Source of the DNA: Cylindrospermum stagnale PCC 7417 | GTDB taxonomy: Bacteria > Cyanobacteriota > Cyanobacteriia > Cyanobacteriales > Nostocaceae | DNA length: 64,000 nucleotides | Reading direction: 5' to 3' | Assembly (NCBI RefSeq): GCF_000317535.1 | Contig: NC_019757.1 | Coordinates: 1,649,001-1,713,000 of the forward strand | Part shown: one piece after another, positions 17,955-27,806 of the stretch | Numbering within the stretch: position 1 is the stretch's first letter | How the letters are laid out: each line of letters begins with the position of its first letter | Notes under the pieces: generated by a model | Told to the model about the DNA's origin: nothing | Databases searched by the model: none | What the model saw: only the letters and a program-made list of their open reading frames with translations | Program-made: the position numbers and the translations under genes

Positions 17955-18644
17955 CTATCTTTTTCTATTGTTTGTCCGAACAGGTTTAGAATTATTTGGA
18001 CAAGTACAATTACCGTTATTGCTACCAGTTGTACCTGTTGATGTCTTAGATTGAGATGTGATAGTACCGATATTAGCAATAGTTATTCTTTTTTTTGATT
18101 TGGCAGCAGATTTAATAGGATCTCTATAACCCAAATCGAGAGCAGCTAATTCATTAACTGGTTCTGGTATATCAAAACTGAATGTTATTTTGGTTGGAAT
18201 TCCAGAAGAAAAATCATGTTTAATATTTCTTACATAATCACCATTAGTTATATAAGTTCCCATTTGTATAACTGTGGCAGCATATACAGTACCAGAGGAA
18301 TCGATAGCATTTGTAAATGGTCCTTGAGTAGTTGTGTTTGAAGCTTCAAATGAAAGGACTGCGGGTGTATTTCCTATATTCGTGATCAAAACATCGCAAG
18401 ATACTTTTTTATTGTTAATTCTCCGACAACCACGGGATTCAAATTTAAGATTGTATTCTTCATCAATCGATTGAGCGATTAATAATTTGTCTGATGATTT
18501 TTGTGTGATATCTGGTGTTACAGGAATAGCTAATGCAGTGGTAGATGTCACACCACAAGAAATTGTGATAGTTGCAGTGATGAAGTTCCTCAATAAAGAT
18601 TTTGACAACAGATTCTTACTAAAGTTGTGTAACTTTAAGCTCAT
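17955..18644 (-). CDS. Hypothetical secreted protein
   Basis: The 229-residue protein has an N-terminal signal-type helix (NFITATITISCGVTSTTALA). The mature domain is beta-rich and looks like an immunoglobulin-type fold (LKFESRGCRRINNKKVSC, DVLITNIGNTPAVLSF). The tail is low-complexity and Ser/Thr/Gly/Asn-rich with two late Cys (CTCPNN) and a basic end. I do not recognise a family. It is divergent from the sigma-DUF1822-CHAT run; a shared regulatory region is possible but unproven. Confidence 0.55.
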   Translation of the reverse strand: MSLKLHNFSKNLLSKSLLRNFITATITISCGVTSTTALAIPVTPDITQKSSDKLLIAQSIDEEYNLKFESRGCRRINNKKVSCDVLITNIGNTPAVLSFEASNTTTQGPFTNAIDSSGTVYAATVIQMGTYITNGDYVRNIKHDFSSGIPTKITFSFDIPEPVNELAALDLGYRDPIKSAAKSKKRITIANIGTITSQSKTSTGTTGSNNGNCTCPNNSKPVRTNNRKR

Positions 18645-18833
18645 ATCTTCTCCTGGTATGTGGTATTTTTTGTTGTGTTAAGTACCGCAGTATCCCTGTG
18701 CAGTTATTCAGCCATCAGCGGTTGGGTGAAGAGTTCCTCATTTGGTTACAAAACTTTATAAAGTTAGCGTAAAGCCTGATTTTTTATAGATGGGTTGAAA
18801 ACTTTACCGTGCTTACCTTACAGCCATTATCTG

Positions 18834-19481
18834 ATGAATAATTTTCATGAAGTACTCAAGAAACTGATTATCGATGCTTGTCGTCATCCTCCCAAAAGCT
18901 GGGAACGTCAGGAAGCTTTAACGCAAATCATTCGCTTGGTGATGCAGTCTGGTAAATTGTGGCAGGAGAACACACCGTATTATGAAGATGCACAGCAACA
19001 AATGTGGTTGTATTTTTGCCGTAATGTTTGCGAAGCGACTACGACGGAACAACCCTATGACCCTACGCGCAGTAGTTTGGTGACTTGGCTAGATAATTAC
19101 CTGAAAAGACGTCTGCAAGATTTTTGGATAGAGGAACAGGTTGAGAAAACTAGAACGGTTCCCCGGTTTACAGTAGAGGGGAAAACAACTGACCCTTTAG
19201 CAAATATCCCTGCACCCTCACTGCATTCACCCCTGGACATTCTCGAAGCGACCAAGAAGTGGGTAAATACAGACTCAAATGGTGAGTTACGGCGAATTCA
19301 TCTCAAAGGACATCCACAGGTAACTTGTCAGATGCTGCTGTGGCGACGTTTACCACCACGTACTCCCTGGAAAGACCTTTCTGCTGAGTTTGGTTTACCC
19401 ATTTCCACCTTAGATAGTTTTTATCGTCGCCAGTGTTTACCTCGGTTGAGGAAATTTGGTGAATTTGAGGGATATCTTTAG
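18834..19481 (+). CDS. Sigma-70-like protein heading a CHAT/CHASE2 gene cluster
   Basis: The 215-residue protein (ATG 18834; a TTG at 18795 would add 13 residues) resembles a minimal sigma-70 factor. A region-2-like helix pair reads SLVTWLDNYLKRRLQDFWIE, and a C-terminal helix-turn-helix reads PWKDLSAEFGLPISTLDSFY. The linker is short and there is no region 1.1 or 3. It lies 21 bp before DUF1822 and starts the tight five-gene run ending at 26677, so it may regulate its own operon or respond to the membrane sensor. Function inferred from fold and context only. Confidence 0.7.
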   Translation: MNNFHEVLKKLIIDACRHPPKSWERQEALTQIIRLVMQSGKLWQENTPYYEDAQQQMWLYFCRNVCEATTTEQPYDPTRSSLVTWLDNYLKRRLQDFWIEEQVEKTRTVPRFTVEGKTTDPLANIPAPSLHSPLDILEATKKWVNTDSNGELRRIHLKGHPQVTCQMLLWRRLPPRTPWKDLSAEFGLPISTLDSFYRRQCLPRLRKFGEFEGYL

Positions 19482-19502
19482 GGAGTAAAAATCCAAAAAA
19501 TT

Positions 19503-20447
19503 ATGACTTATAACAATATAGTAGATAGTCCCTTACCTTTACCAATTAGCCAGCAGACGAAACTGATAGCACAGCAGCTAGCCGACCAACTAACAGTAAT
19601 TGCTGTGGATGAACGAGTTTATCTAAATACTCTAGCGGTGTTGGTAGTGAATGATTACCTACAAATGATGGGTTTTGCAACTGACCTCGGAGGAAGTGAA
19701 ACTTTTAACTCGCTGCTGCATTTTGCTGCCGATGTGTCAGATTTAAAAGTTACTGGACTTGGACATTTAGAATGTCGGGCTGTTACCCCAGGGGAATTTT
19801 CTTGCTATATTCCAGAGGATGTTTGGCAAGATAGGATTGGCTATGTAGTAGTGGAAATAGCTAAATCCCAGCGCTTGGCATTGCTTCTAGGGTTTACCCA
19901 ATCAGTAACAGAGGCATCGTTACCCTTAAAACAATTACAACCACCAGAGTTTTTATTACGGCATTTGCATCAATTAGTGCAAGCCTTAGATAGTGTAAAT
20001 ACTGTAGTTATCAGCCAGTGGTTTGAAAATCTGTTTGTGGCTGGTTGGCAGAATCTAGAGGCGCTTTTCGCTGGAGACACTCTGAATTTAGCTTTGAGTC
20101 TGAGAAGCGATACTGCACCTGAGAGGGAAGTTGTTGGGGCAAAATTGATTGATTGGGGTGTTGAATTGGGGGGAGAAGCGGTGACGTTGTTGGTGGCGTT
20201 GACTGGGACAACAGATGAGCAAGTAGGAGTCAGGGTACAAGTGCGCCCTGTACCAGGAACATCCTATTTACCGCCAAATCTAGTTCTGGCTATTTGCTCA
20301 CCAACGGGGGAAACACTGAAGGAAGTATGCTCCCGCAGTCTTGATGATTACATTCAATTGCCTCGGTTTCAAGGTGTTCGTGGCGATCGCTTTCAACTAC
20401 GATTAACTCTTAATCAGGTAAGCTTTACAGAAGACTTGGCGATCTAA
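19503..20447 (+). CDS. DUF1822 family protein
   Basis: The 314-residue soluble protein starts LPISQQTKLIAQQLADQL and continues YLNTLAVLVVNDYLQMMGF, the signature of the DUF1822 family. The C-terminal half is beta-rich (VGVRVQVRPVPG, LPPNLVLAICSPTGE, FQLRLTLNQ). DUF1822 is found next to sigma-like and CHASE2/CHAT genes in filamentous cyanobacteria. Its biochemical role is unknown; an adaptor between sigma factor and CHAT protein is one guess. It is separated by 4 bp from the next gene. Confidence 0.75.
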   Translation: MTYNNIVDSPLPLPISQQTKLIAQQLADQLTVIAVDERVYLNTLAVLVVNDYLQMMGFATDLGGSETFNSLLHFAADVSDLKVTGLGHLECRAVTPGEFSCYIPEDVWQDRIGYVVVEIAKSQRLALLLGFTQSVTEASLPLKQLQPPEFLLRHLHQLVQALDSVNTVVISQWFENLFVAGWQNLEALFAGDTLNLALSLRSDTAPEREVVGAKLIDWGVELGGEAVTLLVALTGTTDEQVGVRVQVRPVPGTSYLPPNLVLAICSPTGETLKEVCSRSLDDYIQLPRFQGVRGDRFQLRLTLNQVSFTEDLAI

Positions 20448-20451
20448 ACAG

Positions 20452-22713
20452 ATGGGTCATCAAGTCGTCTTAAAATTCGGTCGCGGTTCCTGGCAGCAGG
20501 GGCTTCCGGCTATTACCGCTCAAATTGGCAGGGATGGCGAACCGCATCAAATCCAAGTTACTGCCAGTTTACCACCAGCCTTTGATTTGCCGGAACTTTA
20601 TCGCAATTGGCAGGTGTTGTATTTAGCGCTTTATGACCGTTTGGGGTGGCGATTTCGCATCACCTTTGACGACACCCAAGCAACGGTCACAAATTTTTCC
20701 TCTGCTGATTTTCATACAGTTTGTCAGCAGTTACGCAGTCGGTTTAATGTCTGGTTGAATTCCCCAGAGTTTCGCCCCGTTTACCAAAAGTTATGGCAAA
20801 CCTTGAGCCAAGATAGTTCAATTCGCCTACTAATTGAAACCAATAACCCTGAATTACGGCAATTTCCTTGGCATCTGTGGGACTTTTTTCAGGATTATCC
20901 ACGGGCGGAATTTGCTTTAAGCAATCCTAACCATGAGCTAATTCCGGTTAATTCCCGCCATAGTTCTAGTGAAGTCAGAATTTTGGCTGTTTTTGGCAAT
21001 AACCAAGGGCTGGATTTGCAACAAGACCAAGCCTTGTTAGAAAATTTACCCAATGCTAAACTGACATTTCTCTCAGAACCATCGCGGCAAAGCATCAGTG
21101 ACCAGATGTGGCGTTATAGTTGGGACATCTTCTTTTTCGCTGGTCATAGTTCTAGCCAAATGGCAGGGCAAAAGGGGAAAATGTCCTTGGATGGCGATCG
21201 CAATCTGACAATTGGCGATTTAGAAAATGCCCTGCGGCGGGCGATTTCTCAGGGTTTGCAACTAGCAATTTTTAACTCCTGTGAGGGTTTGGGGTTAGTA
21301 AGCGAACTAGAAAATTTAGGCTTGCATATTCCCCAAATTATCATCATGGGAGAAGCTGTGCCAGATAGGGTGGCACAAGGGTTTCTCAGTTATTTTTTAG
21401 AAGCATTAGCGCGGGGTGAATCGTTTTATTTAGCAGTCCGGGAAGCGCGGGAACGCTTGCACAGTCTAGAAGATGAGTTTCCTTGTGCTAGCTGGTTGCC
21501 GGTAATTTGCCAGAACCCCGTCGCTATTCCTCCCACCTGGAACAGTTTACGCCGTATTCATCACCAACCAGGATACAGGGTTTTGTGGGCGAGTGTGGTG
21601 ATGAGTGCCTTGGTTGTGGGGATGCGAAGCCTGGGAGTTTTTCAGGGAACAGAACTACAAACCTTTGACCAAATGCTGCGCTGGCGACCAAATGAAGCAA
21701 CTGACAACCGATTGCTGGTAGTTGGTGCTACAGAGGAAGACATCAATAAATATGGATTTCCGCTTCCAGATGCCATACTGGCACAGACAATTAAGCAGTT
21801 ATATCGGCATCAAGCGCAAGTCATTGGCTTGGATATTTACCGCCACAACCCAGAGAGTGCAGATTTAATCAAGAGGATGCAGAATAGCGATCGCGTGATT
21901 ACCCTATGCAAAGTTAGAGAAGGTGACGAGGGAGACATCCCAGCACCACCAGGAATACCCCTCAAGCGCCAGGGTTTTAGTGATGTGGTAGTAGATCGCG
22001 ATCGCATCGTCCGCCGTCATTTATTGGCCATGACCCCACCACCTTCATCTAAATGTAAAACAGAATACGCCTTCAGTCTCCAACTAGCACTGAAATATTT
22101 AGCAAATCAAGGCATCTCTTCACCACCCACCGAAGTTTTGCAACTTAAAAACAAAGTTTTCCCCAAACTCCAACCCCACACAGGCGGCTACCACCAGCTA
22201 GATACACGGGGTTATCAGATATTACTCAATTACCGTTTTCCCCAAGTTTCCCAGCAAGTCAGCCTTAGCCAAATACTGAATGATCAGCTCGACCCCAACA
22301 GTATAAAAAACCGAGTTATACTGATTGGTGTCACCGCCCCTAGCAGCAGAGATAAATTTTTTACACCATACAACAGTCAAGCCATTTACCAGGAAACCCC
22401 AGGAGTCATTCTCCAAGCACAGATGGTGAGCCAAATACTGAGTGCTGTGATAGACAATCGTCCAATATTTTGGGTTTTATCTCCAACCTGGGAAATCCTC
22501 TGGATAGGCTGCTGGTCTTTGCTAGGGGGAGTTTTAGGGTGGTACTGTCGCTCGTTATTAATTTTAAGTTTAACTATCTCAGTAGCAGCTATTAGTTTAT
22601 ATGGAATCTGCTATGTCCTGTTACTACAAGGTTGCTGGATGCCCTTAGTTCCGTCAGCCTTAGTTGTAATATCTACAGCAACCATCACTTTTTACATCAT
22701 CTCTAAAAAATAA
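20452..22713 (+). CDS. CHAT peptidase-CHASE2 sensor membrane protein
   Basis: The 753-residue protein has an N-terminal cytoplasmic half containing a CHAT (caspase-like) domain with the His in FFFAGHSS (H232) and the Cys in FNSCEG (C277), both catalytic positions intact. A transmembrane helix at about 375-395 follows, then a periplasmic CHASE2 domain (about 400-660, with GLDIYRHNPES and RVILIGVTAPSSRDKFFTP). Three C-terminal helices (about 675-750) close the protein. CHASE2 normally senses external signals for kinases or cyclases; here the output module is a putative protease placed before the sensor. Confidence 0.85.
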   Translation: MGHQVVLKFGRGSWQQGLPAITAQIGRDGEPHQIQVTASLPPAFDLPELYRNWQVLYLALYDRLGWRFRITFDDTQATVTNFSSADFHTVCQQLRSRFNVWLNSPEFRPVYQKLWQTLSQDSSIRLLIETNNPELRQFPWHLWDFFQDYPRAEFALSNPNHELIPVNSRHSSSEVRILAVFGNNQGLDLQQDQALLENLPNAKLTFLSEPSRQSISDQMWRYSWDIFFFAGHSSSQMAGQKGKMSLDGDRNLTIGDLENALRRAISQGLQLAIFNSCEGLGLVSELENLGLHIPQIIIMGEAVPDRVAQGFLSYFLEALARGESFYLAVREARERLHSLEDEFPCASWLPVICQNPVAIPPTWNSLRRIHHQPGYRVLWASVVMSALVVGMRSLGVFQGTELQTFDQMLRWRPNEATDNRLLVVGATEEDINKYGFPLPDAILAQTIKQLYRHQAQVIGLDIYRHNPESADLIKRMQNSDRVITLCKVREGDEGDIPAPPGIPLKRQGFSDVVVDRDRIVRRHLLAMTPPPSSKCKTEYAFSLQLALKYLANQGISSPPTEVLQLKNKVFPKLQPHTGGYHQLDTRGYQILLNYRFPQVSQQVSLSQILNDQLDPNSIKNRVILIGVTAPSSRDKFFTPYNSQAIYQETPGVILQAQMVSQILSAVIDNRPIFWVLSPTWEILWIGCWSLLGGVLGWYCRSLLILSLTISVAAISLYGICYVLLLQGCWMPLVPSALVVISTATITFYIISKK

Positions 22714-23457
22714 ATGCATCATAAATTATTCAATTTCTTCGTTCCTCATCTAAAACTGATAACCCTAACTTCAGCGCTAGTGTTTTCTCAGTTGAGTTTA
22801 CCCCAAATGGCAGCAGCAGAAAACTCATCATCCTTAAATCTAGAAACACAATTCAAACCGCCTAACGACGGCGCACCAGGAGGACGCAAAGGTGGTGGTA
22901 GTAGACCAGGTTGTCCAGCTACAAATCAGCCGATTACAGTATTAGTTCCGGCAGCTAACATCGGCTGGACAACTTCTACTCATCCGACTTTCTGGGTTTA
23001 TATTCCATACCAAGTAACGTCTCCACATCCTGTAGATTTAGTTCTTCGCGATGACACAGGTAAGCAAGTCCACAAAAATACTTTTCAATTCACAGGTAAA
23101 CCAAGAATTATTAGCTACCATTTGCCAGAAACAGCACCAGATATAGAAATAGGTAAACGTTACAGTTTATCAGTTTCTTTCTTTTGTAACCCAGTTAACA
23201 GGTCTGAGGCGAATATAGTTTCCACCTGGGTGAAGCGAGTCGCACTTAGCCCAGAACTGAAGAAGAAGTTGACAGCCGCAACACCAAAGCAGCGGATAAT
23301 TTTGTATGCCGAGAATGGGTTGTGGTTTGATACTTTAACAGCGTTAATTGAACTCCGTCGTCAATCACCTGATGCATCTTTGGATACGGCTTGGGCTGAT
23401 TTATTAAAACATCATTTTGTGCAGTTAAATGAGTTAATTAGTGTGTCCTTGCGGTAA
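22714..23457 (+). CDS. DUF928 domain secreted protein
   Basis: The start codon follows the previous stop directly (TAA ATG). The 247-residue protein has a signal peptide (ALVFSQLSLPQMAAA), a Gly/Arg-rich linker (GGRKGGGSRPGCPA) and a DUF928 domain (PVDLVLRDDTGKQV, TAPDIEIGKRYSLSVSFFCN). The C-terminus is helical (LYAENGLWFDTLTALIELRR). The compartment implied, periplasm or surface, matches the CHASE2 sensor of the gene upstream. Function unknown. Confidence 0.75.
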   Translation: MHHKLFNFFVPHLKLITLTSALVFSQLSLPQMAAAENSSSLNLETQFKPPNDGAPGGRKGGGSRPGCPATNQPITVLVPAANIGWTTSTHPTFWVYIPYQVTSPHPVDLVLRDDTGKQVHKNTFQFTGKPRIISYHLPETAPDIEIGKRYSLSVSFFCNPVNRSEANIVSTWVKRVALSPELKKKLTAATPKQRIILYAENGLWFDTLTALIELRRQSPDASLDTAWADLLKHHFVQLNELISVSLR

Positions 23458-23485
23458 TATTAAAAATAATTTTTATTACAAAAAT

Positions 23486-26400
23486 ATGAAAAATATTATT
23501 CACGTGAAAACAGCTATTGCGATTTCCGCTACCTTATTAAATCTTGTGGGGATTAGTTATCCAATTATCTTACATACTCCCCCAGCACTAGCACAAAATT
23601 CTGGCGAAAAAGACCAGATAGTGGAACAAATGGCTCTAGCAAAAGCACTCTTTGAAGAAGGCGAAGCACTGTTTAAAAAAGCCGATTATGCATCTGCTGT
23701 AGAGGCTCTAGAACCAGCCTTGAAACTCTTGGTAAAACTAGAAAGTTCCAAGGAAGCTCAACAACTCGCTCAATATATGGATTTAGCTTACTTTCCAGAT
23801 AGAATTTGGAAAATTACAATGTTTCTCGGTGTAGCTCATGCAGGATTGGGCAATTACAAAAAGTCCATTGATTATAACCTACTACATTTATTAGTAACTC
23901 CAGCGCTTATAGAAGCGCTCCAAAATTATAGCCCGTATTACAACCCTGAAAATTTTGTAATAAAGATAAGACAAAATGAAGTTGATATAGTGAATCGAAT
24001 AGGACTTAATTATCAATCCTTAGGCAGCTATAAAAAAGCAATTGAACATCATAATATAGCTTTATCTACAGCACAAAAAATCAAATACCCAACAGGAGAA
24101 TTTGATGCTTTCATCCGCTTAAGTAAGGCTTACATTAATCTCAATGATAATACCAAAGCCACTAATTATGCTGAACAAGGTTTAGCCTTAGCAAGACAAA
24201 TAGAAGATCGGGAGGCAGAGGCAGAAGCTCTGGGACAATTCCAAAAAATTTATACTAGCTTGAAAGACTATAATAAAGCAGTAGAATATGGCGAACAAAG
24301 TTTAGCGATCGCACGCCAACTAACAAACTCTATTGACAAGATACATCTTCTCAGAAACATCAGCTATAATTACATATCTTTGGGAAAGAATAGCAAAGCA
24401 ATTGAATACCAGGAGCAGAGCTTTGCGATCGCCACACAGATAGGAGGATATGTAGAGTGTTTATCTCTGGCAAATAAGGGTGATTTTTACCATTCCTTGG
24501 GAGACCATGCTCAAGCTATTGAATATAGTCAAAAAGCTTTGAAAATCGCGCTAGACTTCAGAAATCCACTGTTAGAAGATAAGGCTAATAAAACCCTGGG
24601 TAATACTTACTTTTCTCTAGGAGACTATAAGAAAGCTATTGAATATTACCAAAAAAAATTAGTGGTGGCACAGCAAAGAGGAAACCCAGAAGAGGAAAGT
24701 AGTACTTTGCTAAGTTTAGCGAAGGCTTACTTGGAGTTAAGAAATTATAATCAGGCAATTAAATTGGCTCAACAGAGTTTAGGAATTGCAAAAAAACATA
24801 ACTATCGGGAAAATGAGGAACTTGCTCTCCAGCTTTTAGGAAACACTTATATAGGTTTAGGTGACTTTTCCAAAGCAATTGAGTACCAGCAAAATACTTT
24901 AGCAAATTCTCGTCAATTAAAACAGCCAGACAGAGAATATCTGGCTTTGGAACAATTAGGTGTTATTTATCATGAACAAGGAAACTATAGCAAAGCCATT
25001 GATTACTATCAACAGAGTTTAAACAACCGTAGAAACTCTCAAAAAGTTGATCCAGAGCAATGGAAGATTTTATCAAAGCTAGGTTCTGCGTTTGCTGAAG
25101 CTGGTAATTTTTCCCAGGCTCAAGAAACATTACAAGATAGTGTGAGATCGCTGGAATATGAACGGAGAAGACTAGGAACTAATGATAGTGATAATCTGAC
25201 ATTTTTTGAACAGCAAGTAGATACATACCGAACTTTACAAAAAGTCTTCATCGCCCAAAATCAGCCGCAAGCAGCCTTAGAAATTGCTGAACGAGGACGT
25301 ACCCGTGTATTAGTTGATTTATTAGCAACAAGACTATTCGCTACTCAAGCTACTCCCATAACTCTCAGTCCACCAAGTATTGCCCAAATTCGGCAAATAG
25401 CTCAACAGCAAAATGCTACCTTAGTCGAATATTCAATTATTAATCAATCTTCTGGATTTCGCCAGCAAAAGCAGGCATCTAATCTGTATATTTGGGTCAT
25501 CAAACCTACAGGAGAAGTTATATTTCGGCAAGTTGACCTTAAATCCCTGAAAGCTCCACTCAAAGACCTTGTTAGCCAAACTCGTGAACTGATTAACGAA
25601 GGTAGAGGACGTGGAAAAAACAATAACCTAACTTTATTGCCAGGGAACTTAGTCAAACTTCAAGGTGATGCTGATGATTGGCAACCTTGGGAAATTGTAT
25701 CTACAAATGTATCTGCTCAAACCATAACAATCAAACGACCAGATAATCCCGAAGCGCCGCCAATTATACGTCCAATCAAAGATGTAGTTTCTCAAGTTGA
25801 GTCTCGCCGTAGCAATCACCCCAGCTTACAGCAACTCCATCAATTACTCATCCAACCCATTGCTGATTTACTACCAAATGACCCCAATTCTCGTGTAATT
25901 TTTATTCCTCAAGATGAACTTTTTCTTGTGCCTTTTGCCGCATTGCAAGACGCACAAGGTAACTTTTTAGTTGAAAAACACACCATTCTTACTGCTCCAG
26001 CTATTCAAATTCTTGACTTAACCCGTCAACGGCGTGGACTAAATCGTAAAGACAAAAGTGCTTTAGTGGTTGGTAATCCTACGATGCCAAAAGTATCCCT
26101 TGTGCCAGGGGAACCACCGCAACAATTATCAGCTTTGCCAGAGGCAGAAAAGGAAGCACAGTTAATTGCTCAGATGCTGGGTACTAAAGCGTTGATTGGC
26201 AATCAAGCTACTAAAGCAACAGTGGTATCACAGTTACCAAAGGTAAGCATAATTCATCTAGCTACCCACGGGTTACTAGATGATAGACGCGGCTTAGGAA
26301 GTAGCATTGCTCTCGCTCCTGATGTCGAAAAGCAAGAGGGTAACGGTTTGCTGACTGCTGATGAAATTCTCAATTTACAGTTAAATGCTGAGTTAGTAGT

Positions 26401-26677
26401 CCTCAGTGCTTGTAATACTGGCACTGGGGAAATTACGGGAGATGGGGTGATAGGTTTATCTCGCTCGTTAATTTCTGCGGGTGTTGCCAGTGTGTTGGTG
26501 TCACTGTGGACTGTACCTGATGCGCCCACAGCGTCGTTAATGACTGAATTTTATCGCAATTGGCAGCAGCAACCAGACAAAGCGGCTACGCTGCGTCAAG
26601 CAATGTTGGCAACTATGAAACAGTACCCTCATCCGAGAGATTGGGCTGCTTTCACTATTATTGGCGAGGCGGAATAG
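23486..26677 (+). CDS. TPR-CHAT protein, exported
   Basis: The 1063-residue protein (ATG 23486; the longer frame overlapping the previous gene has no good start) has a signal peptide (about 1-37, ending PPALAQ). About ten TPR units follow through residue 560, with recurring YKKAIEYYQ/ALGDYxKAIE patterns. The C-terminal third is a CHAT domain with His in IHLATHGLL (H928) and Cys in VVLSACNTGTGE (C976), both intact. The signal sequence implies that this protease-like domain works outside the cytoplasm, opposite in topology to the CHAT domain of the CHASE2 protein. Confidence 0.85.
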   Translation: MKNIIHVKTAIAISATLLNLVGISYPIILHTPPALAQNSGEKDQIVEQMALAKALFEEGEALFKKADYASAVEALEPALKLLVKLESSKEAQQLAQYMDLAYFPDRIWKITMFLGVAHAGLGNYKKSIDYNLLHLLVTPALIEALQNYSPYYNPENFVIKIRQNEVDIVNRIGLNYQSLGSYKKAIEHHNIALSTAQKIKYPTGEFDAFIRLSKAYINLNDNTKATNYAEQGLALARQIEDREAEAEALGQFQKIYTSLKDYNKAVEYGEQSLAIARQLTNSIDKIHLLRNISYNYISLGKNSKAIEYQEQSFAIATQIGGYVECLSLANKGDFYHSLGDHAQAIEYSQKALKIALDFRNPLLEDKANKTLGNTYFSLGDYKKAIEYYQKKLVVAQQRGNPEEESSTLLSLAKAYLELRNYNQAIKLAQQSLGIAKKHNYRENEELALQLLGNTYIGLGDFSKAIEYQQNTLANSRQLKQPDREYLALEQLGVIYHEQGNYSKAIDYYQQSLNNRRNSQKVDPEQWKILSKLGSAFAEAGNFSQAQETLQDSVRSLEYERRRLGTNDSDNLTFFEQQVDTYRTLQKVFIAQNQPQAALEIAERGRTRVLVDLLATRLFATQATPITLSPPSIAQIRQIAQQQNATLVEYSIINQSSGFRQQKQASNLYIWVIKPTGEVIFRQVDLKSLKAPLKDLVSQTRELINEGRGRGKNNNLTLLPGNLVKLQGDADDWQPWEIVSTNVSAQTITIKRPDNPEAPPIIRPIKDVVSQVESRRSNHPSLQQLHQLLIQPIADLLPNDPNSRVIFIPQDELFLVPFAALQDAQGNFLVEKHTILTAPAIQILDLTRQRRGLNRKDKSALVVGNPTMPKVSLVPGEPPQQLSALPEAEKEAQLIAQMLGTKALIGNQATKATVVSQLPKVSIIHLATHGLLDDRRGLGSSIALAPDVEKQEGNGLLTADEILNLQLNAELVVLSACNTGTGEITGDGVIGLSRSLISAGVASVLVSLWTVPDAPTASLMTEFYRNWQQQPDKAATLRQAMLATMKQYPHPRDWAAFTIIGEAE

Positions 26678-26737
26678 ACCTTTCTGGACAATGGTTTTAA
26701 ATACAAGTTGAAATGCAGGATGCACACCGTGATAATT

Positions 26738-27658
26738 TCACTCACTCATAGACAACACCCAATCACGTAAAAGTGGGTTGACTTTATCGGGTGCTTCATC
26801 ATGGGGACAATGACCCGCTGTGAGGAAATATTCTGTTAATTGGGGATAATATTGGCGAAACTTTTGGGAACGTTCTCTGGCATTTATCCAAGGGTCTGCT
26901 TCTCCCCACAATATTAATAGAGAACAAGTTAATTGCTTGAGTAGCACATCTACTTTTTCTCCTTGGGGACTGCTAAAAACTGAGACAAATACATCTAATG
27001 CACCAGCATCAAAAGCAGGACGAGAAATTTCGTCGATCAATTGCTCTGTAATTGCGCTTTTATCTAGATAAACTTTTTCTAGAGTTTGACGAATTACCCA
27101 GCGCTGGCGCACGTATTGAAATAATATAGTTTGGGCTAAAGGTTGCTGAAAAATCCACTTTACAGAATCACCCAAAAGTTTCTGCAAGGGTTGTTTAGGT
27201 GGCTGAATTTGAGCTTGTAAAGCTTCTGGTTCTGATGTTGGTTGGGTGGTACTAAAGGGGCCTGCACTATTAAGTAATGCTAAACCCGCTACACTGTCGG
27301 GACGTTGAGCTGCAACACACAAGCAAGCGTAGCCACCAAGAGAGTTACCAGCTAATACGGCTTTTTGACCAATCACTTCACTGATAAAATCATTAAGTTG
27401 GTCGCGCCATAAGTCGCCGCCATACTGCAATTTTGGTTTAGCTGAACGACCAAATCCCAAAAGGTCGATGGCATATACTTCAAAATCTGGATACAGTCCT
27501 GTGATATTCTTGCGCCAGTGGTCTGTGGAAGCACCAAAACCATGCACTAACAGCAAGGGTGGACGTTGCGGTTGTTTTTCTCCCGCTTTTACGTAGTAGA
27601 CGTTGTGCCCTCGCCACTGCCAATATTTGCCGGGAATTGGGGCTGTAGTTGCCTGCAT
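26738..27658 (-). CDS. Alpha/beta-fold hydrolase
   Basis: The 306-residue protein has the HGFGAS oxyanion motif, nucleophile elbow AGNSLGGYA, acid in WGEADPW and catalytic His in TAGHCPHDEAPD. In cyanobacteria close relatives with WRGHNVYYVKAGE are annotated only as alpha/beta hydrolases. Plant homologues include chloroplast hydrolases such as pheophytinase, so an ester of a pigment or lipid is a reasonable but unproven substrate. Confidence 0.85.
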   Translation of the reverse strand: MQATTAPIPGKYWQWRGHNVYYVKAGEKQPQRPPLLLVHGFGASTDHWRKNITGLYPDFEVYAIDLLGFGRSAKPKLQYGGDLWRDQLNDFISEVIGQKAVLAGNSLGGYACLCVAAQRPDSVAGLALLNSAGPFSTTQPTSEPEALQAQIQPPKQPLQKLLGDSVKWIFQQPLAQTILFQYVRQRWVIRQTLEKVYLDKSAITEQLIDEISRPAFDAGALDVFVSVFSSPQGEKVDVLLKQLTCSLLILWGEADPWINARERSQKFRQYYPQLTEYFLTAGHCPHDEAPDKVNPLLRDWVLSMSE

Positions 27659-27806
27659 GATTTAAATAAATGTTAAGTACATTCTCATAATTGTAGACTA
27701 GCAATCATATCTAACACCCCACCCTAGCCCTCCCCGCAAGCAGGGAGGGAACAAAATGTTCTAATACTTGCGGGTGGTTTACGAAGTGAAAACTGATAAC
27801 TGACTA

